Below, one piece after another: positions 40,192 to 50,949 of a stretch of 58,941 nt of DNA. Location of the stretch: assembly GCF_000820025.1 (NCBI RefSeq), contig NZ_CDBI01000034.1, positions 1 through 58,941 on the forward strand. Reading direction: 5' to 3'. This stretch comes from Aeromonas popoffii (GTDB lineage: Bacteria > Pseudomonadota > Gammaproteobacteria > Enterobacterales > Aeromonadaceae). The notes below the pieces were generated by a model. That model ran no database searches. It had not been told where the DNA came from and saw nothing but the letters and a program-made list of their open reading frames with translations. Positions within the stretch are counted from its first letter, which is position 1, and every line of letters starts with the position of its first letter. Position numbers and translations under genes: made by a program.

Positions 40192-40602
40192 ATGGAATTC
40201 AAGACCATGGAACCAAAAGCTGTGGTAGAGGCCTATTGGCAGGCCATGCAGAGCAACGATTTTGCCAAGGCGGCCAGGTGGCTGTGCGAGGATTATGTCT
40301 GTGACTGGCCGCAGTCGGGCGAGCGGATCGCGGGGCGCTGCAACTTCATCGAGATCAACCGCCGCTATCCGGCGGCGGGTCCCTGGGATTTTGAGGTGGT
40401 CCGCCTGCTGGAGCAGGGGCGGGAGGTGGTGACCGAGGTGTTGATCACCGATGGCCTGGTACAGGCTCGTGCCATCACCTTTCACTCTGTGTGCGGGGAC
40501 GCCATCCTGCACCAGACCGAATTCTGGCCTGATCTCCACGAGGCTCCCCACTGGCGTCGTCCCTGGGTGACCCCGATCCCCCGGGAGTCGCAACTCGCCT
40601 GA
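40192..40602 (+). CDS. SnoaL-like (NTF2-fold) protein
   Basis: 136 aa from the ATG at 40192 (GGAGAG upstream). The pattern KAVVEAYWQAMQSNDFAKAA, then CEDYVCDWPQSGERIAG and a central IEINRRYPAAG, is that of SnoaL-like NTF2-fold proteins, a group that includes polyketide cyclases and limonene-epoxide-hydrolase-like enzymes as well as many uncharacterised small-molecule binding proteins. It sits 11 bp after the O-methyltransferase gene, so the two are almost certainly co-transcribed. A hairpin follows. Confidence 0.78.
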   Translation: MEFKTMEPKAVVEAYWQAMQSNDFAKAARWLCEDYVCDWPQSGERIAGRCNFIEINRRYPAAGPWDFEVVRLLEQGREVVTEVLITDGLVQARAITFHSVCGDAILHQTEFWPDLHEAPHWRRPWVTPIPRESQLA

Positions 40603-40608
40603 TCCCGA

Positions 40609-40638
40609 CCCCCAGGGTGAGCCATGCCACCCTGGGGG
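40609..40638 (+). terminator. Hairpin after the SnoaL-like gene
   Basis: A perfect 11-bp stem (CCCCCAGGGTG/CACCCTGGGGG) with an 8-base loop, 6 bp after the stop. It is not followed by a T-run. Confidence 0.65.
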
Positions 40639-40926
40639 GAATGAGTATGTTGTGTTGTTACCTTCCATTTATTCCCGTATCCATTATTTCGCTGCATATC
40701 CCCACATTTCATTGTTTGGCAATGGAATGGTCCGCGTTATGTGTTGTCCATGCCGATAGCCAGCCGGATTAGTCTTTGATATTGCAGTGAATGATAATAA
40801 TCAGTCCGCTACGGATCCTGGTTTGGGAAAAAACAATTGCATGGCGCCAATGTGTTTTATTTGGCAAGCATGCTGGGTGTTTATCAACATAACGAAGTGG
40901 ATCATGAAAAAAGTACGCGCCCTAAA
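40639..40926. other. Intergenic stretch between the SnoaL-like gene and gltD
   Basis: About 290 bp, moderately AT-rich, between convergent genes. ATGATAATAATCAGT at about 40791-40805 looks like half of a Fur box but drives no gene. No ORF with a ribosome-binding site was found. Confidence 0.4.
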
Positions 40927-40954
40927 AAACAGCCCCGCATCTGCGGGGCTGTTT
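40927..40954 (-). terminator. Terminator of gltBD
   Basis: On the minus strand, a 12-13-bp stem (AAACAGCCCCGCA and its complement) with a tiny loop, then TTTTTTAGG. It follows the gltD stop by 37 bp. Confidence 0.92.
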
Positions 40955-40991
40955 GCTTGGGGAGGGTATTGGACGCGGCTCAAACGGCAGA

Positions 40992-42419
<1,428 letters not shown>

Positions 42420-45400
42420 TTATTGCGCCTGGATTCTGAGTTCTGCACTGGAACGGCTGGTGTGGCCAAGCAGGGATTTGACGTCGCTGGACTTGGGTTT
42501 GATCAGCCTGAACTTGGGCACATAGGTGTCGAAATGGGCCAGGATCTCCTCGGCGCGTGAGCTGCCGGTCTCATTGAGGTGCGCCGTGATGATGCCGCGC
42601 AGGTGCTCCTGATGGATGGCGAGGTCTGCCACGTCCAGCAGTTCCACCAGTTCGGGGTTGGTGCGCTTGGCGAAATTGCCGCACTCGTCCAGCACGTAGG
42701 CAAAACCGCCGGTCATGCCCGCCGCGAAGTTGACGCCGGTGGCGCCGAGTATGGTGACGATACCGCCAGTCATATATTCACAGCCGTTGTCGCCAATCCC
42801 CTCGACCACCGCCAGGGCACCGGAGTTGCGCACTGCGAAACGCTCGCCAGCAGTGCCTGCGGCGTAGAGTTTGCCGCCAGTGGCGCCGTAGAGGCAGGTG
42901 TTGCCTATGATGGCCGCCTCGTGGGACTTGAACGCCACGCCGACGTGGGGTTTGACTACCAGCTTGCCGCCTGTCATGCCCTTGCCCACGTAGTCGTTGG
43001 CATCGCCTGTGAGTATCATCTCGAGGCCCCCCGCGTTCCAGACGCCGAAGCTCTGGCCTGCGGTGCCGTTGAAGTGAATCCGTACCGGATCGGCCGCCAT
43101 GCCCTGGTTGCCGTGGCGTTTCACGATCTCGCCGGAGAGGCGGGCGCCCACGGAGCGATCCGTGTTGCGGATGTCATAGCGGAATTCGCCGCCAGACTTG
43201 TGCTCGACCGCCGCCAGCAGGTCTTCCACCATCTTGAGGTTGAGCGGACCCTTGTCGAAGGTGGGGTTGTGCTGCTGGCTGAACAGGCTGGAACCTGCCG
43301 GTGCCACCGGGCTCGCCAGTATGCCGGAGAGATCCAGCTTGGCCTGACGGGCGGTGAGCCCTGGCAGGGCCTGCAGCAAATCGGTGCGACCGATGAGATC
43401 CGTCAGCTGGGTCACACCCAGCTGGGCCATCAGCTCGCGCGTCTCTTGTGCGATGAACTGGAAGTAGTTCATCACCATCTCCGGCAGGCCGGTAAAGTGC
43501 TCGCGGCGCAGCTTCTCATCCTGGGTGGCGACGCCGGTGGCGCAGTTGTTCAGGTGGCAGATGCGCAGGTATTTGCAACCGAGCGCCACCATGGGGCCTG
43601 TGCCGAAGCCGAAGCTCTCGGCGCCGAGGATGGCCGCCTTGATGATGTCCAGACCGGTTTTGAGACCGCCATCCACCTGCAACCGCACCTTGTGGCGCAA
43701 GCCGTTGGCCACCAGGGCCTGCTGGGTTTCGGCCAGGCCCAGCTCCCAGGGAGAACCGGCATATTTGACCGAACTCAGCGGGCTGGCGCCGGTGCCGCCG
43801 TCATAACCCGAGACGGTGATGAAGTCGGCATAGGCTTTGGCCACACCGCAGGCGATGGTGCCGACGCCGGGCTCGGAGACCAGCTTGACCGACACCAGGC
43901 AGTCCGGGTTGATCTGCTTGATGTCAAAAATAAGCTGGGCCAGATCCTCGATGGAGTAGATGTCATGGTGCGGCGGCGGCGAGATCAGGGTGACACCGGG
44001 CACGGAATAACGCAGCTTGGCGATCTGGGCCGTGACCTTGTCACCGGGCAGCTGACCCCCTTCGCCGGGTTTGGCGCCCTGGGCCACCTTGATCTGTACC
44101 ACGTCCGCGTTCATCAGGTAGTGGGGGGTGACGCCGAAGCGCCCCGAGGCCACCTGCTTGATGCGGGAGTTTTTCTCGGTACCGAAACGCTTGGGATCTT
44201 CGCCACCCTCGCCCGAGTTGCTCTTGCCGCCGAGCCGGTTCATGGCGACCGCCAGTGCCTCGTGGGCCTCAGGCCCCAGGGCGCCGATGGACATGGCGGC
44301 GGAGTCGAAGCGGGGGAACAGTTCGGTCGCAGGCTCCACTTGATCCAGCGCGACCGGGTTGTCGACCGTCTTCAGGGCGAGCAGATCGCGCAGGGTGGAG
44401 ACAGGGCGCTCGTTCACGAGCCGCGCGTACTCCTTGTAATCGGCATAGTTGCCGGAGCGCACCGCGGTTTGCAGGGTCTGTACCACGTCCGGGTTGTAGG
44501 TGTGGTACTCGCCGCCGTGGACAAACTTGAGCAGGCCGCCCTGGGTGAGGGCCTTGCGTTGCAACCAGGCCTGACGAGCCAGGTTGAGCTGATCCTGCTG
44601 TATGTCGGCAAAATCGGCGCCCTGAATACGGCTGGAGACGCCCCGGAAGCACATGGCGACCACCGCGCTGGAGAGGCCAACGGCTTCAAACAGCTGGGAG
44701 CAGCGGTAGCTGGCGATCGTGCTGATGCCCATCTTGGACATCACCTTGTAGAGCCCCTTGTTGATGCCGTTGCGGTAGTTGAGCATGGCCTGGCGCAGGC
44801 TCATCTTGAGCACGCCTTCCTCGACCTGTTTGGCCAGCGTCTCGTAGGCGAGGTAGGGGTAGATGGCGGTGGCGCCAAAGCCCAGCAATACCGAGAAGTG
44901 GTGCGGATCGCGACAGCTGGCGGTTTCCACCAGAATGTTGGCGTCGCAGCGCAGGTTGTGGTCTACCAGGGTGCGCTGTACCGCGCCCACCGCCATGGCG
45001 GCAGGAATGGGCAGGGTATTGGCACTGACGTCCCGATCCGACAGGATCAGCAGAACAGTACCGCCACGCGCCTTGTCGGCGGCGTCGTTGCACAGCCGCT
45101 CCAGCGCCCCTTGCAGCCCCTCTTCGGGCTGGTAGTTGAGGCTCAGCACCGCATGACGATAGTGCTCCCCTTCCAGCGCCAGCAGCTGATGGAAGTCGGA
45201 ATAGAGCAGGATCGGTGACTGGAACAGCACCCTGTGGGCGTGGCCGAAGGTCTCGTTGAAGACGTTCTGTTCGCGACCGATACAGGTGGCCAGCGACATG
45301 ACGTGGTTTTCCCGCAGGGGATCGATGGGCGGGTTGGTCACCTGGGCGAACATCTGGCGGAAGTAGTCATACAGGGTGCGCTGGCTGGAGGAGAGCACTG

Positions 45401-46877
45401 CCATCGGGGTGTCATCCCCCATGGAACCCACCGCCTCCTGGCCGTTCTCGCCCAGCACGCGGATGATCTGATCCAGCTCCTCGTAGGAGTAGCCGAACAG
45501 CTTCTGATAGGTCTTGAGCTGATCGTCCGAGAGCTCGCGGGCACCTGTGCTGGCATCATCCATCTGTTCGAACGGCACCAGCCGTTTGCAATGCTTGTCC
45601 ATCCACTGCTTGTAGGTGTGACGGCTCTTGAGATCGTCATCGATCTCGAAGCTGGTCCACACCTTGCCGTTGCGGGTATCCACCACGAACAGCTCGCCCG
45701 GGCCGACCCGGCCCTTCTCCAGCACCTCGTCCGGGGTGTAATCCCAGGTGCCGACTTCGGAGGCCAGGGTGATGAACTTGTCTTTGGTGATGACATAGCG
45801 TGCCGGACGCAGGCCGTTGCGGTCCAGCGCGCAGGTGGCGTAGCGGCCATCTGTCATGACGATGCCAGCCGGGCCATCCCAGGGCTCCATGTGCATGGAG
45901 TTGAAGTCATAGAAGGCGCGCAGGTCGTCATCCATGTTCGGGTGTTTTTGCCATGCAGGCGGGATCAGCAGGCGCATGGCGCGGAACAGGTCCATACCAC
46001 CGGCCAGAAACAGATCCAGCATGTTGTCGAGGCTGGACGAGTCGGAGCCCGTGGTGTTGACGAAGGGGGCGGCTTCTTGCAGATCCGGAATGAGCGGGGT
46101 GGCGAACTTGTAGCTGCGCGCCTTGGCCCACTGGCGATTGCCCGCGATGGTGTTGATCTCACCGTTGTGGGCAAGGTAGCGGAATGGCTGCGCCAACGGC
46201 CAGCGCGGGCTGGTGTTGGTGGAGAAACGCTGGTGGAACACGCAGATGGCGGCCTGCATGCGAATGTCGGCGAGATCCAGATAGAAGCGCGGCAAGTCCA
46301 CCGGCATACACAGTCCTTTGTAGACTGTGACCAGGTTGGAGAGGCTGACCACGTAGAAGTAGTCGTCGCTGATGCGCTTCTCGATGCGGCGACGCACTAT
46401 ATAGAGGCGGCGCTCGAGATCCTTGTCGACCCAGCCGGGTGGTGCGTTGACAAAGACCTGTTCAATGCTGGGCAGGGAGGCTTTGGCGATGGGACCGAGC
46501 ACATTGGTATCGATGGGCACTTTGCGCCAACCCACCAGACTCAAGGTCTCTCTTTCCAGCTCCTCGTCGATGATGTCGCGGGTCTGCTGGGCCAACAGGG
46601 GGTCCGGATTCAGGAACAGCATGCCGACGGCATAGTTGCGGCCCAGGTGCCATCCTCTCTCTTCGGCGATCGCGCGATAGAAGCTGTCCGGTTTTTGTAG
46701 CAACAGACCGCAGCCATCGCCGGTCTTGCCGTCGGCGGAGATGCCACCGCGGTGCTGCATGCGAGCCAATGCTGACATCGCGAGACGGACAAGCTTGTGG
46801 CTGGCTTCACCTTCCATGTGGGCCAACAGGCCGAAGCCACAGTTATCCCTCTCCAGCTTTGGATCATATAGTGACAT
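42420..46877 (-). CDS. gltB: Glutamate synthase large (alpha) subunit
   Basis: 1485 aa from the ATG at 46877, with GGGAG upstream. The catalytic Cys of the N-terminal glutaminase domain is at residue 13 ([14 protein letters not shown]), so maturation should remove a short 12-residue leader. The central domain, the FMN-binding synthase TIM barrel (about 800-1190: [38 protein letters not shown]-type region [13 protein letters not shown] with the 3Fe-4S cysteines) and the C-terminal beta-helix ([17 protein letters not shown]) follow in order. It works with GltD in ammonia assimilation. It is divergent from yhcC, as in E. coli. Confidence 0.97.
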   Translation of the reverse strand: MSLYDPKLERDNCGFGLLAHMEGEASHKLVRLAMSALARMQHRGGISADGKTGDGCGLLLQKPDSFYRAIAEERGWHLGRNYAVGMLFLNPDPLLAQQTRDIIDEELERETLSLVGWRKVPIDTNVLGPIAKASLPSIEQVFVNAPPGWVDKDLERRLYIVRRRIEKRISDDYFYVVSLSNLVTVYKGLCMPVDLPRFYLDLADIRMQAAICVFHQRFSTNTSPRWPLAQPFRYLAHNGEINTIAGNRQWAKARSYKFATPLIPDLQEAAPFVNTTGSDSSSLDNMLDLFLAGGMDLFRAMRLLIPPAWQKHPNMDDDLRAFYDFNSMHMEPWDGPAGIVMTDGRYATCALDRNGLRPARYVITKDKFITLASEVGTWDYTPDEVLEKGRVGPGELFVVDTRNGKVWTSFEIDDDLKSRHTYKQWMDKHCKRLVPFEQMDDASTGARELSDDQLKTYQKLFGYSYEELDQIIRVLGENGQEAVGSMGDDTPMAVLSSSQRTLYDYFRQMFAQVTNPPIDPLRENHVMSLATCIGREQNVFNETFGHAHRVLFQSPILLYSDFHQLLALEGEHYRHAVLSLNYQPEEGLQGALERLCNDAADKARGGTVLLILSDRDVSANTLPIPAAMAVGAVQRTLVDHNLRCDANILVETASCRDPHHFSVLLGFGATAIYPYLAYETLAKQVEEGVLKMSLRQAMLNYRNGINKGLYKVMSKMGISTIASYRCSQLFEAVGLSSAVVAMCFRGVSSRIQGADFADIQQDQLNLARQAWLQRKALTQGGLLKFVHGGEYHTYNPDVVQTLQTAVRSGNYADYKEYARLVNERPVSTLRDLLALKTVDNPVALDQVEPATELFPRFDSAAMSIGALGPEAHEALAVAMNRLGGKSNSGEGGEDPKRFGTEKNSRIKQVASGRFGVTPHYLMNADVVQIKVAQGAKPGEGGQLPGDKVTAQIAKLRYSVPGVTLISPPPHHDIYSIEDLAQLIFDIKQINPDCLVSVKLVSEPGVGTIACGVAKAYADFITVSGYDGGTGASPLSSVKYAGSPWELGLAETQQALVANGLRHKVRLQVDGGLKTGLDIIKAAILGAESFGFGTGPMVALGCKYLRICHLNNCATGVATQDEKLRREHFTGLPEMVMNYFQFIAQETRELMAQLGVTQLTDLIGRTDLLQALPGLTARQAKLDLSGILASPVAPAGSSLFSQQHNPTFDKGPLNLKMVEDLLAAVEHKSGGEFRYDIRNTDRSVGARLSGEIVKRHGNQGMAADPVRIHFNGTAGQSFGVWNAGGLEMILTGDANDYVGKGMTGGKLVVKPHVGVAFKSHEAAIIGNTCLYGATGGKLYAAGTAGERFAVRNSGALAVVEGIGDNGCEYMTGGIVTILGATGVNFAAGMTGGFAYVLDECGNFAKRTNPELVELLDVADLAIHQEHLRGIITAHLNETGSSRAEEILAHFDTYVPKFRLIKPKSSDVKSLLGHTSRSSAELRIQAQ

Positions 46878-47477
46878 TGCATTTCTCCCTTGCTCGGCCT
46901 TGCATCGCAAACTGCATAAATTGCGATTGGCTCTTGTGGTTCCGTCCGCCTGACGTGGCGAATCTCCAAACTAATGGGATTTTTCGGCAAGGTCAATTGG
47001 ACATCCCGGCTGTTTTCAATATTACAAACTCATAACAAAATGTCGGGGTGCGGGTGTATATGGGGCTTGAATTGGCTATTGCTCTGGCTGTTTTTGTTTT
47101 TGCGGGATTTAATACTGATATCTTGGGGTTTGTTGGTTGACTCAGTGGGGACGGGGATTTGTAGTAATTTTACCAATTTATCCGATCGGTGAGCGGTGAC
47201 GATCACAATTATGCACCCTGTATCTTGCATTTGTCGCCAACGGGACTATGAGAAAAATTTCATTGTTCAACAGGTGGTTAGCGTGCTGCTATTCGGTTGT
47301 GACCTGGGGGCGCTTTTTAGCTGACGTGTTTCGAAAGCGTCAATAGCTACCCACTTGCCAATATTTATCCAAATATTGGTGAATATTTATATGTTTTCTG
47401 ACCCTCGCCTCCCTTGATCCAGCTCAGCGCCCTGTTTGCGCAAGCTCGTACAATGACGCTCCTTTAGCGGAGGTGCC
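46878..47477. other. Divergent control region between gltB and yhcC
   Basis: Six hundred bp without a supported gene; T/G-rich in the middle. It must contain the gltB promoter on the minus strand and the yhcC promoter on the plus strand. The one clear structure is an AT-rich palindrome at 47358-47379. E. coli gltBD is controlled by Lrp and IHF over a comparably long region; a parallel here is only inferred. Confidence 0.5.
47358..47379. promoter_or_regulatory. AT-rich palindrome upstream of yhcC
   Basis: CCAATATTT and its exact complement AAATATTGG are separated by four bases (ATCC); a further AATATT lies 10 bp on. Perfect 9-bp dyads of this kind are typical regulator operators. It is about 100 bp upstream of yhcC and 480 bp upstream of gltB. 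Confidence 0.45.
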
Positions 47478-48413
47478 ATGCAGTTACACGAACTCGTCAA
47501 TACATTCGGTCAGGATCTCAAGCAACGCCACGGCCAGAAGATCCACAAACTCTCCATTCATGGCGCCTTCACCTGCCCCAACCGGGATGGCACCCTGGGC
47601 CGCGGTGGTTGCACCTTCTGCAATGTCTCCTCTTTTGCCGACGAGTCAGCCCAGCAGCTCTCGGTGGTGCAGCAACTGCTGGCGCGCCGGGATGAAGTGA
47701 CCCGTGCCAAGCGCTATCTCGCCTACTTTCAGGCTTATACCAGCACCTATGCCGAAGTTGAATATCTACAGCGTATGTATGAAGAGGCGCTCTCGGTCAG
47801 CGACATGGTGGGGTTGTGTGTCGGCACCCGGCCCGATTGCGTGCCGGATGCTGTGCTGGACTTGCTGGCCAGCTATCAGGCCCGTGGCTACGAGGTATGG
47901 CTGGAGCTGGGATTGCAGAGTGCCAATGACAAGACCTTGCATCGCATCAACCGGGGTCATGGCTACGCGGCCTATGCCGATGCGGTCGAGCGAGCTCATC
48001 GGCGTGGGATCAAGGTATGTGCCCACCTGATCGTCGGCCTGCCCGGTGAAGTACCCATGGACAGCCTGGATACATTGCACCGCATAGTGGAGACGGGCCT
48101 GGAGGGGATAAAGCTGCATCCGCTCCATGTGGTTGAGGGCAGTACCCTCGGCCAGGCCTGGCTGGCGGGTCGACTGGAAGTGCTGACTCTGGAGCAATAT
48201 GTGGAGGCAGCCGTGGCCATGATCCAGCACACGCCCCCCGAGGTGGTTTATCACCGCATCTCGGCCTCGGCTCGTCGTCCGACCTTGTTGGCGCCTGTCT
48301 GGTGCGAGAATCGCTGGACAGCCATGGCCAATATTGCTAGTGAACTGGCTCGTTCCGGCGCTCAGGGGCAGAGGCTGGGGCGACCTTTTTCCCTCGCCGG
48401 ATGTATTGCGTGA
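47478..48413 (+). CDS. yhcC: Radical SAM protein, YhcC (TIGR01212) family
   Basis: 311 aa, start preceded by GGAGGTGCC. It has an unusual radical-SAM cysteine arrangement, CPNRDGTLGRGGCTFCN, with nine or more residues between the first two Cys, typical of this family. Other conserved segments are YFQAYTSTYAEVEYLQRMYE, VGTRPDCVPD and LQSANDKTLHRINRGH. Its reaction has not been established to my knowledge. E. coli yhcC also lies immediately upstream of and divergent from gltB, so the pairing is conserved. Confidence 0.93.
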   Translation: MQLHELVNTFGQDLKQRHGQKIHKLSIHGAFTCPNRDGTLGRGGCTFCNVSSFADESAQQLSVVQQLLARRDEVTRAKRYLAYFQAYTSTYAEVEYLQRMYEEALSVSDMVGLCVGTRPDCVPDAVLDLLASYQARGYEVWLELGLQSANDKTLHRINRGHGYAAYADAVERAHRRGIKVCAHLIVGLPGEVPMDSLDTLHRIVETGLEGIKLHPLHVVEGSTLGQAWLAGRLEVLTLEQYVEAAVAMIQHTPPEVVYHRISASARRPTLLAPVWCENRWTAMANIASELARSGAQGQRLGRPFSLAGCIA

Positions 48414-48804
48414 TCAATCAAGTTTCGTCAAAAAAACAGAGGGTTATTAGATGAAATTCAGTCTTTGCAGTATAGTTGCAGTAAAGTTGCCTTGATAATA
48501 TGACTAGGCTTGAAAAAGAAATCATTATCAATGATCTTGTATTATTTCCAATGGACCGGCGGGATAGACCGGACATGGCGCCATCTTGTGTCGCTATTAA
48601 GAACCGAACAAGCCGTACCGCCTTTGGGCGTAATGCCTCTCAGGTCTGACGATGCCATCCAGTGTCATTTACCTGTGTTTTAACGTTAATCAGGCTGTTG
48701 ATCTCTTGCCGTGGAGTCAGGGTTCTTTATTCCACGAGATCGCGTTCGCCGGACAGCGATGTGTGACCACCACAGTCGGCCTAATCATGCAGTGACAGGA
48801 TGCT
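48414..48804. other. Upstream region of the lap secretion operon
   Basis: About 390 bp that should hold the promoter for lapB onward. Notable are 11-bp direct repeats at 48465-48486 and a Fur-box-like half (ATCATTATCAATGAT, about 48519-48533). No ORF was found. Confidence 0.5.
48465..48486 (+). promoter_or_regulatory. 11-bp direct repeats upstream of lapB
   Basis: TTGCAGTATAG and TTGCAGTAAAG stand head to tail with one mismatch, followed at the same phase by TTGCCTTGATA. An 11-bp period matches one helical turn and is the layout bound by OmpR/PhoB-family response regulators. A -10-like TATGAC lies 17 bp after the second TTGCAG, so the repeats may overlap the -35 region. Confidence 0.4.
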
Positions 48805-50949
48805 ATGCAAGCAGAAACTAACCGTATTGATGAGTTGTTGGAGAGCCTGGTCTTCCTGACCCGCTTTTATGGCGTACCCAACAGCAGGGATGCCCTGACC
48901 ACTGGATTGCCGTTGGTATCCGGCCTGCTGACCCCGAACCTGTTCAGTCGCGCCGCCGAACGGGGGGGGCTGTCTGCACGGGAAGTGATCCAGCCCCTTG
49001 CCGATATCTCCTCCCTGTTGTTGCCCTGCGTGCTGCAGATGCGCAACGGCGGTGCCTGCATACTGCTGGAGTGGAACGAAGAAAGAACCCAGGGCAAGGT
49101 GATTTTTCCTCAAGCAGGGGATGCGGCCGAGTGGCTCAGCATAGCCCACCTGGGTGATGAGTATCTGGGCAGGCTCTTCTTCGTCAAAAAACAGTTCAAG
49201 TTTGATGATCGTTCCCCCAAGGTGCTGGAGACCCGTGATGGACACTGGTTCTGGAGTACCTTGTTTGAATCCCGTGGCATTTATCGGGATGTGCTGATCG
49301 CCTCCGTCTTGATCAACCTGTTTGCGGTGGCCAGCCCGCTGTTCACGATGAACGTCTATGACAAGATAGTCCCCAACCTGGCGTTCGAGTCGCTCTGGGT
49401 ACTGGCGGCGGGGGCCATGGTGGTGTTTACCTTCGATTTCGTGATGCGTCAGTTGCGCAGCTATTTTATCGATATCGCGGGCAAGAAATCAGACGTGCTG
49501 CTGTCGGCCAAGATCTTCGCCAAGGTAATGGGTATGCGGATGGAGTCCAGACCTGCCTCCACCGGTGCCTTTGCCAAACACCTGCAGGAGTTCGAATCCG
49601 TGCGGGAGTTTTTCACCTCCGCCACTGTCTCGACCCTCATCGATCTGCCCTTTGCGCTCTTCTTCCTCTTTATCATCTGGATGTTTGCTGGCGTCATGGT
49701 GGTGGTGCCCATCGTCGCCATGTTGATCCTGGTGGCCTACAGCTTCTATATCCAGGCGCCGCTCAAACAGTCCATCGAAGAGGGATCGCGGCTCGCTTCC
49801 CAGAAAAACGCCAACCTGATCGAGAGTATTTCCGGGCTGGAGACCGTCAAGATTTTCGGCGCCGAGAGCATGTTCCAGCATCGCTGGGAGCAGGCGGTAT
49901 CCCATATATCGACCTGGGGTGTGCAGACGCGCCGTATCACCAACTCCATGTCATCCCTGGCCAGCTACATCCAGCAGGTAGTGACAGTGGGCCTGGTGAT
50001 CGTCGGTGTCTATCAGATATCGGAAGGGTTGGTCACCATGGGCGGCATGATTGCCGCCGTCATGCTCTCCAGCCGCGCTATCGCCCCTATGGTGCAACTC
50101 TCGGTTCTCTCCACCCGTTACAACCAGGCTAAATCCGCGCTGGAGATCCTGGAGAAGATCATGATGACGCCGGGTGAGCAGGAGGAGGGTAAGCAGTACA
50201 TCCATCACCCTATCATCGCCGGCCGGATCGAATTTGATAATGTGTCGTTCAAGTATCCGGGGATGGAGACAAGCACGCTGCACAATATCAATCTGCGTAT
50301 TGAGCCGGGTGAGAAGGTGGCCATCATAGGTCGGATCGGGGCGGGCAAGACCACGCTTGAAAAGATTCTTATGGGGCTTTATCGACCCACTGATGGTTCG
50401 GTTCGTCTCGACGGGTTCGAATTGGATCAACTGCCCGCGTCTGTGATCCGGCGTAATATCGGTTGTGTCCCCCAGGATGTGACCCTGTTTTTTGGCTCGG
50501 TACGTGACAACATCATGTTGGGTAATCCGCTGGTGGACGATGCGCGGGTTCTGCGCGCGGCCAAACGGGCCGGGGTCACCAACTTCACCAACCGTGACCC
50601 GAATGGTCTGGACAGGCAGATAGGAGAAGGGGGACGTCAGCTCTCTGGCGGTCAGCGTCAGGCGATCCTGCTGGCTCGTGCTTTGCTCAATGATCCCCCC
50701 ATTCTGGTGATGGACGAACCCACCTCCAACATGGACAACCAGTCAGAGATGCAGGTCAAGCATGAGCTGGCACGACTGGGACCGGAAACCACCCTGATCC
50801 TCATTACTCACAAGACCTCCATGCTTGATGTCGCATCGCGGGTCATCGTCGTGGAGCAGGGGCAAATAGTGGCAGATGGACCCAAAGATGTAGTGTTGCA
50901 ACAGTTGAAGGAAGGCAAGGTGCGAGTGCAGGAGGCGTCCAATGGCTAA
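48805..50949 (+). CDS. lapB: Type I secretion ABC transporter (permease/ATPase) LapB
   Basis: 714 aa. The N-terminal 130 residues are a degenerate C39-peptidase-like domain without the catalytic Cys; then a six-helix exporter region (about 155-440: SVLINLFAVASPLFTMNVYD, DIAGKKSDVLLSAKIF) and an ATPase with Walker A (GRIGAGKTT), signature LSGGQRQA, Walker B (ILVMDEPTSNMD) and switch His in ITHKTS. The overall pattern fits the LapB-type family that exports giant RTX adhesins. It acts in the inner membrane with LapC and LapE. Its stop overlaps lapC by 8 bp. Confidence 0.93.
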   Translation: MQAETNRIDELLESLVFLTRFYGVPNSRDALTTGLPLVSGLLTPNLFSRAAERGGLSAREVIQPLADISSLLLPCVLQMRNGGACILLEWNEERTQGKVIFPQAGDAAEWLSIAHLGDEYLGRLFFVKKQFKFDDRSPKVLETRDGHWFWSTLFESRGIYRDVLIASVLINLFAVASPLFTMNVYDKIVPNLAFESLWVLAAGAMVVFTFDFVMRQLRSYFIDIAGKKSDVLLSAKIFAKVMGMRMESRPASTGAFAKHLQEFESVREFFTSATVSTLIDLPFALFFLFIIWMFAGVMVVVPIVAMLILVAYSFYIQAPLKQSIEEGSRLASQKNANLIESISGLETVKIFGAESMFQHRWEQAVSHISTWGVQTRRITNSMSSLASYIQQVVTVGLVIVGVYQISEGLVTMGGMIAAVMLSSRAIAPMVQLSVLSTRYNQAKSALEILEKIMMTPGEQEEGKQYIHHPIIAGRIEFDNVSFKYPGMETSTLHNINLRIEPGEKVAIIGRIGAGKTTLEKILMGLYRPTDGSVRLDGFELDQLPASVIRRNIGCVPQDVTLFFGSVRDNIMLGNPLVDDARVLRAAKRAGVTNFTNRDPNGLDRQIGEGGRQLSGGQRQAILLARALLNDPPILVMDEPTSNMDNQSEMQVKHELARLGPETTLILITHKTSMLDVASRVIVVEQGQIVADGPKDVVLQQLKEGKVRVQEASNG

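Noticed and set aside
40789..40806. Fur box between the SnoaL-like gene and gltD
   Set aside because: Only one half matches and it lies between two convergent 3' ends, with no gene to control.
42579..46700. Very long plus-strand open frames (879 and 488 codons) antisense to gltB
   Set aside because: Mirror images of the strongly biased gltB codons; no ribosome-binding sites and no recognisable domains.
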